Source: B1SED10-225 sp964501415
GTDB taxonomy: Bacteria > Bacillota_I > Bacilli_A > Izemoplasmatales > Izemoplasmataceae
Assembly (NCBI GenBank): GCA_964501415.1
Contig: CAZCSL010000002.1
Coordinates: 80,309-144,308, forward strand
Length of the DNA: 64,000 nucleotides
Direction of reading: 5' to 3'
Translations under genes and position numbers: made by a program
Part shown: in pieces, positions 60,765 to 64,000 of the stretch
Position numbering within the stretch: the first letter of the stretch is position 1
How the letters are laid out: each line of letters starts with the position of its first letter
The notes under the pieces: model-generated
What the model was told of the DNA's origin: nothing
Database searches by the model: none
The model's input: the letters and a program-made list of their open reading frames with translations, nothing else

Positions 60765-61386
60765 GCTTATCGACCTCCATTAAGTCATAATATTTATAAA
60801 TCGCCCGCTCTGTTTTAGCGTGTTCAGCGCGAATAATAGCTAACACGCGATCTGCGGCATTGGTCACTTCATCATTTACAACGATATAATCATATTTATG
60901 GGCTAAGGGAAACTCACGTTCAGCCTTGTCCATGCGTTTTTGAATCGTATCGGTTGATTCTGTACCCCGTCTTAATAAACGGCGGTATAAGGCTTCTTTA
61001 TTAGGGGGTGCAATAAAAATAAACACACCATCTGGAGCCTTTTCTCTAACTTGCAAGGCCCCTTGGACTTCAATTTCCAATACGACCTCTTTGCCTCTTT
61101 TTAACTCTTCATCAATTTTGTCTTTCGGCGTACCATAGTAATGACCGACGAATTCGGCCCATTCTAAAAAGGCATCAGCCTTTATGCGCCTTTCAAATTC
61201 TTCCTTTGAGACAAAGTAATAATCTTCGCCTTCGATCTCTCCATTTCTCGGGGGACGGGTGGTCATCGATGTAGAATACACCAAATCATGACCTTCCAAA
61301 TCGAACAAAGCTTTTCTAACAGTTCCCTTACCAACACCGGAAGGGCCACTCAAAACTACTAGTAAGCCGCGTTCATTAAGCTTCAT
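60751..61386 (-). CDS. gmk: Guanylate kinase
   Basis: Phosphorylates GMP to GDP. 211 residues from the ATG at 61384-61386 (GGAGG seven bases upstream). P-loop LSGPSGVGKGTVRKAL, STSMTTRPPRNGEIEGEDYYFV, FLEWAEFVGHYYGTP and VLEIEVQGALQV are all present. Divergent from rqcH, as gmk is from yloA in Bacillus. Confidence 0.96.
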   Translation of the reverse strand: MKLNERGLLVVLSGPSGVGKGTVRKALFDLEGHDLVYSTSMTTRPPRNGEIEGEDYYFVSKEEFERRIKADAFLEWAEFVGHYYGTPKDKIDEELKRGKEVVLEIEVQGALQVREKAPDGVFIFIAPPNKEALYRRLLRRGTESTDTIQKRMDKAEREFPLAHKYDYIVVNDEVTNAADRVLAIIRAEHAKTERAIYKYYDLMEVDKHEQK

Positions 61387-61512
61387 CAGATGTCCTCCAT
61401 TCCCACCGTTATTATGATATATGATAACACTTTTAGCTTTTAAATGGTAGTCCAATTATCTACTTTTTTACAAAAATTGATGTTTCGTGATACAATAAGC
61501 TAGGTGATTGCG

Positions 61513-63174
61513 ATGAGCTTTGATGGACTGACGCTAAAACGAGTCATAGAAGAACTTCAAACCACCTTAATTGGTGGGCGCATCGATAAAATTTATCAGC
61601 TAGAGGATTTTAGCTTTCTTTTTTATGTACACAAAAAGAAACGCCACCAACTGCTCATCAGTGCTTCTAAGCACCAAACCCGTACCTACCTTAGTGAAAA
61701 ACGTTATGAAAAACCTATGAATCCCCCTTTATTTTGTCGTTTGTTAAGAAAGCATCTAGAAGGGGCTTACATCAAAAATATCGAACAAAAGGCCAATGAC
61801 CGGATTATGATTATAACCTTGCAAGGTCGTGATTCCTTAGGTGATATCACTGAACGCCTATTAATCTTTGAAGCCTTGGGCAAAGATGCCAATCTTGTAC
61901 TACTAGATCAAAACCAGGTCATTTTGGATGCCTTAAACCATACGCATCCTTTTGATGATGTAGATAGAACCATGATCCCTTCTGCTAAATATATCTATCC
62001 TGAAGATGAGCGTATCGATCCTTTTGATAAAAGAGCCGTGGCATCATTTTTTAAACAACATACCCCAACTGATGTGCCTGCGGTTTTAAACCAATTCCAA
62101 GGCGTATCCCCTCAGTTTGCCAAGGAGTTTTTACACCGTCCTCACCAAGAAGCTTTTAAAACCTTTGAGGCCATGGTTGAAGAAAATAACCCCCAAGTCA
62201 TTGAAGCGAAAAAAATGGCGTTTGCGGTTTATGATTTAACCCATATAAAAGGATCAAAAACCCCCTTTGACTCTGTTAGTGCAATGCTGGATTATTTCTT
62301 TAGTCAAAAAGACAGTAAAGAATTGTTTTTACAACGCAATAAAGACCTAACACAGTTCATAAATAAACAATTAAAAAAACAAACCAGAAAGATTGAGCGC
62401 TTAAATCAAGACTTAAAAAAAGCCTTGGAAAGTGAAACTTATAAAGATTATGGCAACTTGATTTTAGCCCATCAGCACCAAATCAAAGCTGGGGATATTG
62501 AGGCCAAGCTCTTCGATTATCAAGCAAACAAAGAAGTCATTATACCTTTGGATCGAAAGCTATCCGTGGTTGATAATGCCCAGGCTTATTTCAAGCGGTA
62601 CAAAAAGCTCAAAAAAAGCATTCCCCATATCAAAAGACAAATCATCAAAGCTAAAAATGAACGAACCTATTTTAGGTTACTGGAAAGTCAATTGCAAGAT
62701 GTCAACCTTAGCGACTTAGAACAAATGCGAGAAGAACTAAGCGCATATGGGTATATAAAACCCGGAAAAAGAAGTCAAAAGCTTTCTAAGAAGGCTGGAC
62801 ATATCGTCTATATAGATGCCTTGGGTCAAGAAATCTTAGTCGGCAAAAATAACCTTCAAAACGCACACATCACCCATGAAGTTGCCAAAGCCAATGACGT
62901 TTGGTTTCATGTTCAAGGTGCACCAGGCTCACACGTGGTGGTTAAAGCCCCTTTAGAAGAACTCAAAGAGACAACGATTCGCACTGCAGCACAGCTTGCG
63001 GCGTATCATTCAAAAATGCGTTACTCATCTAGTGTACCGGTTGATTATACCAAGATAAAAAACGTTAAAAAAATCCCGGGTCAAAAAGCTTGTTTTGTAA
63101 AATATACCCAGCAAAAGACGATCTACATCGATCCCGATGAAGATTTTGTCAGTTCATTAAAAAAACAACCATAA
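61513..63174 (+). CDS. rqcH: NFACT-family ribosome quality control protein RqcH
   Basis: Binds obstructed 50S-peptidyl-tRNA complexes and adds C-terminal alanine tails. 553 residues from the ATG at 61513, with TAGGTG upstream (a GTG three codons earlier is part of it). NFACT-N (1-215; SFDGLTLKRVIEEL and FEALGKDANLVLLD), helix-hairpin-helix and coiled coil (about 280-410), and NFACT-R (430-530; NDVWFHVQGAPGSHVVV). Also known as FbpA/YloA. Confidence 0.93.
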   Translation: MSFDGLTLKRVIEELQTTLIGGRIDKIYQLEDFSFLFYVHKKKRHQLLISASKHQTRTYLSEKRYEKPMNPPLFCRLLRKHLEGAYIKNIEQKANDRIMIITLQGRDSLGDITERLLIFEALGKDANLVLLDQNQVILDALNHTHPFDDVDRTMIPSAKYIYPEDERIDPFDKRAVASFFKQHTPTDVPAVLNQFQGVSPQFAKEFLHRPHQEAFKTFEAMVEENNPQVIEAKKMAFAVYDLTHIKGSKTPFDSVSAMLDYFFSQKDSKELFLQRNKDLTQFINKQLKKQTRKIERLNQDLKKALESETYKDYGNLILAHQHQIKAGDIEAKLFDYQANKEVIIPLDRKLSVVDNAQAYFKRYKKLKKSIPHIKRQIIKAKNERTYFRLLESQLQDVNLSDLEQMREELSAYGYIKPGKRSQKLSKKAGHIVYIDALGQEILVGKNNLQNAHITHEVAKANDVWFHVQGAPGSHVVVKAPLEELKETTIRTAAQLAAYHSKMRYSSSVPVDYTKIKNVKKIPGQKACFVKYTQQKTIYIDPDEDFVSSLKKQP

Positions 63175-63193
63175 TAAAGGGAGTACATTATTT

Positions 63194-63961
63194 ATGTCAA
63201 TTTTACTAAATGCTTTGCTGACATTATTAAGACACTATTTTAAGATTGTACCGTTTTTGATACTTGGGTATTTAATCTACTCTATAGCAGGGTCCATGAT
63301 TCCTTATGGTGGTGCCATTATCTTGTCGCCTTTTTATGTCGGTTTTGCCTATATAACAACGTATGTAACTTTAAGTGGAAAAATGCCTCAATTCAAAGAT
63401 TTGTTTGTCGGCTTCAACTATAACTTTTCAACCAATTTACTGTATATGTTTTTGCATCATTTGATAACTAGCATAGCCTACGGTATTTCTGTTATTGTGC
63501 TATTTTTTATCTTTCTTTACAACCAAGATTTTGTAGAGACCTTAGCCACATTCGGCCCAGGTTTTCTAGCTTTATTTGCTATAAGCGTTTTGATTGTAGG
63601 CGTGCTTTTCATCCCACCTTTTATCGTATCGCTGATACTTTCAATGGTCCCATATTTATTAGCGGATCCAAAGTTTGACGCAAAAGAAAACAGTCCCTTA
63701 ACCACGAGCATTAGAATGCTCAAAGGGCACTATCTTAGATTGTTTTTGTTAAGAATTCTGTTTTTGTTATGGGCCGTATGGGTAATAGTTGGATCTTTGA
63801 TTACCGTACTGTTAATATTCGCTAGTCAGTTTGGTGATATTGAAGGGATTCCTTTTATGATTGTGTGGTTTTCATCATTACCCATTACGATCTTCATCAT
63901 CACCCCTTGGTATCGCATGGTGCATACGCTTTTGTATGTTGAGCTTAGAAAAGACATCTAA
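63194..63961 (+). CDS. Polytopic membrane protein (DUF975-like)
   Basis: 255 residues with about six helices. The end of the protein (SIRMLKGHYLRLFLLRILFLLWAVW, then TPWYRMVHTLLYVEL; given here as two blocks) resembles the DUF975 family, whose members share a MKGHK..L box and a Y...A..LFY..L close. ATG 13 bases after GGGAG, 19 bp after rqcH, so probably co-transcribed. Function unknown. Confidence 0.6.
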   Translation: MSILLNALLTLLRHYFKIVPFLILGYLIYSIAGSMIPYGGAIILSPFYVGFAYITTYVTLSGKMPQFKDLFVGFNYNFSTNLLYMFLHHLITSIAYGISVIVLFFIFLYNQDFVETLATFGPGFLALFAISVLIVGVLFIPPFIVSLILSMVPYLLADPKFDAKENSPLTTSIRMLKGHYLRLFLLRILFLLWAVWVIVGSLITVLLIFASQFGDIEGIPFMIVWFSSLPITIFIITPWYRMVHTLLYVELRKDI

Positions 63962-63965
63962 TCAC

Positions 63966-64000
63966 ATAAAAAAACATCGTTACAAGAACGATGTTTTTTT
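63966..64000 (+). terminator. Terminator of the rqcH operon
   Basis: AAAAAACATCGTT-ACAAG-AACGATGTTTTTTTT at the right edge of the window. Confidence 0.85.

Noticed and set aside
19608..61527. Identical TAGGTGATTGCGATG leaders at rsmH and rqcH
   Set aside because: It is a strong ribosome site plus a short spacer; with two instances only, coincidence or shared initiation preference is enough.

Overview
The window is chromosomal DNA from a low-GC member of the Firmicutes/Tenericutes. Evidence is three T-box leaders, PolC, a RecG-PlsX-RNase III-DnaD-Nth cluster, an RsgA-Rpe-ThiN cluster facing rpmB and fakA, an L32/YceD/TmcAL cluster, and a Gmk/omega block facing an RqcH gene; all of these orders resemble Bacillus. 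TGA is used as a stop (for example at 17481-17483) and tryptophan is TGG, so the code is standard. rsmH stands alone without mraZ, ftsL or pbpB, and no peptidoglycan gene is visible, so a wall-less lineage such as the Acholeplasma/Izemoplasma side of the Mollicutes is my best guess. That placement is an inference. I see no phage, transposon or CRISPR array.

Layout. 1-4565: 5' part of alaS behind an alanine T-box, then recD2 and pepP. 4566-7517: an accessory stretch with a 414-bp gene-free region, an unrecognised small gene with an inverted repeat in its promoter, and two membrane-protein frames that meet at a seven-A run and look like one interrupted gene. 7518-12107: a GltS-like transporter coupled to an unusual PlsC-type acyltransferase, then an arsR-arsC-acr3 operon with a clear palindromic operator. 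12224-15888: gapA, an Spx-type regulator and a first M3 peptidase. 15900-17126: trpS behind a T-box whose specifier and acceptor-pairing base do not look like tryptophan. 17219-19365: ptsH with a membrane-anchored EIIB-like partner, a GNAT protein, pyrophosphatase and OsmC. 19366-23589: two tRNA-Gly genes, rsmH, rpmF, yceD, tmcAL and an Mrp/SalA-type ATPase. 23653-25621: a cobalamin-binding sensor overlapping a GGDEF diguanylate cyclase. 25705-28378: a MATE exporter and a large HTH regulator.

28538-35248 (minus strand): recG, plsX, rnc, dnaD, nth and, upstream, fakA. Fatty-acid genes that often lie between plsX and rnc are absent. 35491-47621: rpmB on plus, then a tight eight-gene minus-strand run (rlmN, addB, addA, an ABC exporter pair, rsgA, rpe, thiN). 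47725-53374: ald, then pheS, an alpha/beta hydrolase and pheT joined by 4-nt overlaps, behind a phenylalanine T-box. 53379-64000: a second M3 peptidase, a Bax-inhibitor-like membrane protein, polC, rpoZ, gmk, then rqcH and a membrane protein on plus.

Most of the window is housekeeping: translation (AlaRS, TrpRS, PheRS, TmcAL, RsmH, RlmN, RsgA, L28, L32, RqcH), DNA repair and replication (RecD2, AddAB, RecG, Nth, PolC, DnaD) and lipid phosphate handling (PlsX, FakA). The most interesting spots are the cobalamin-sensor/GGDEF pair, the anomalous trpS T-box, the frame-interrupted membrane protein at 5578-7319, and the hydrolase between pheS and pheT.
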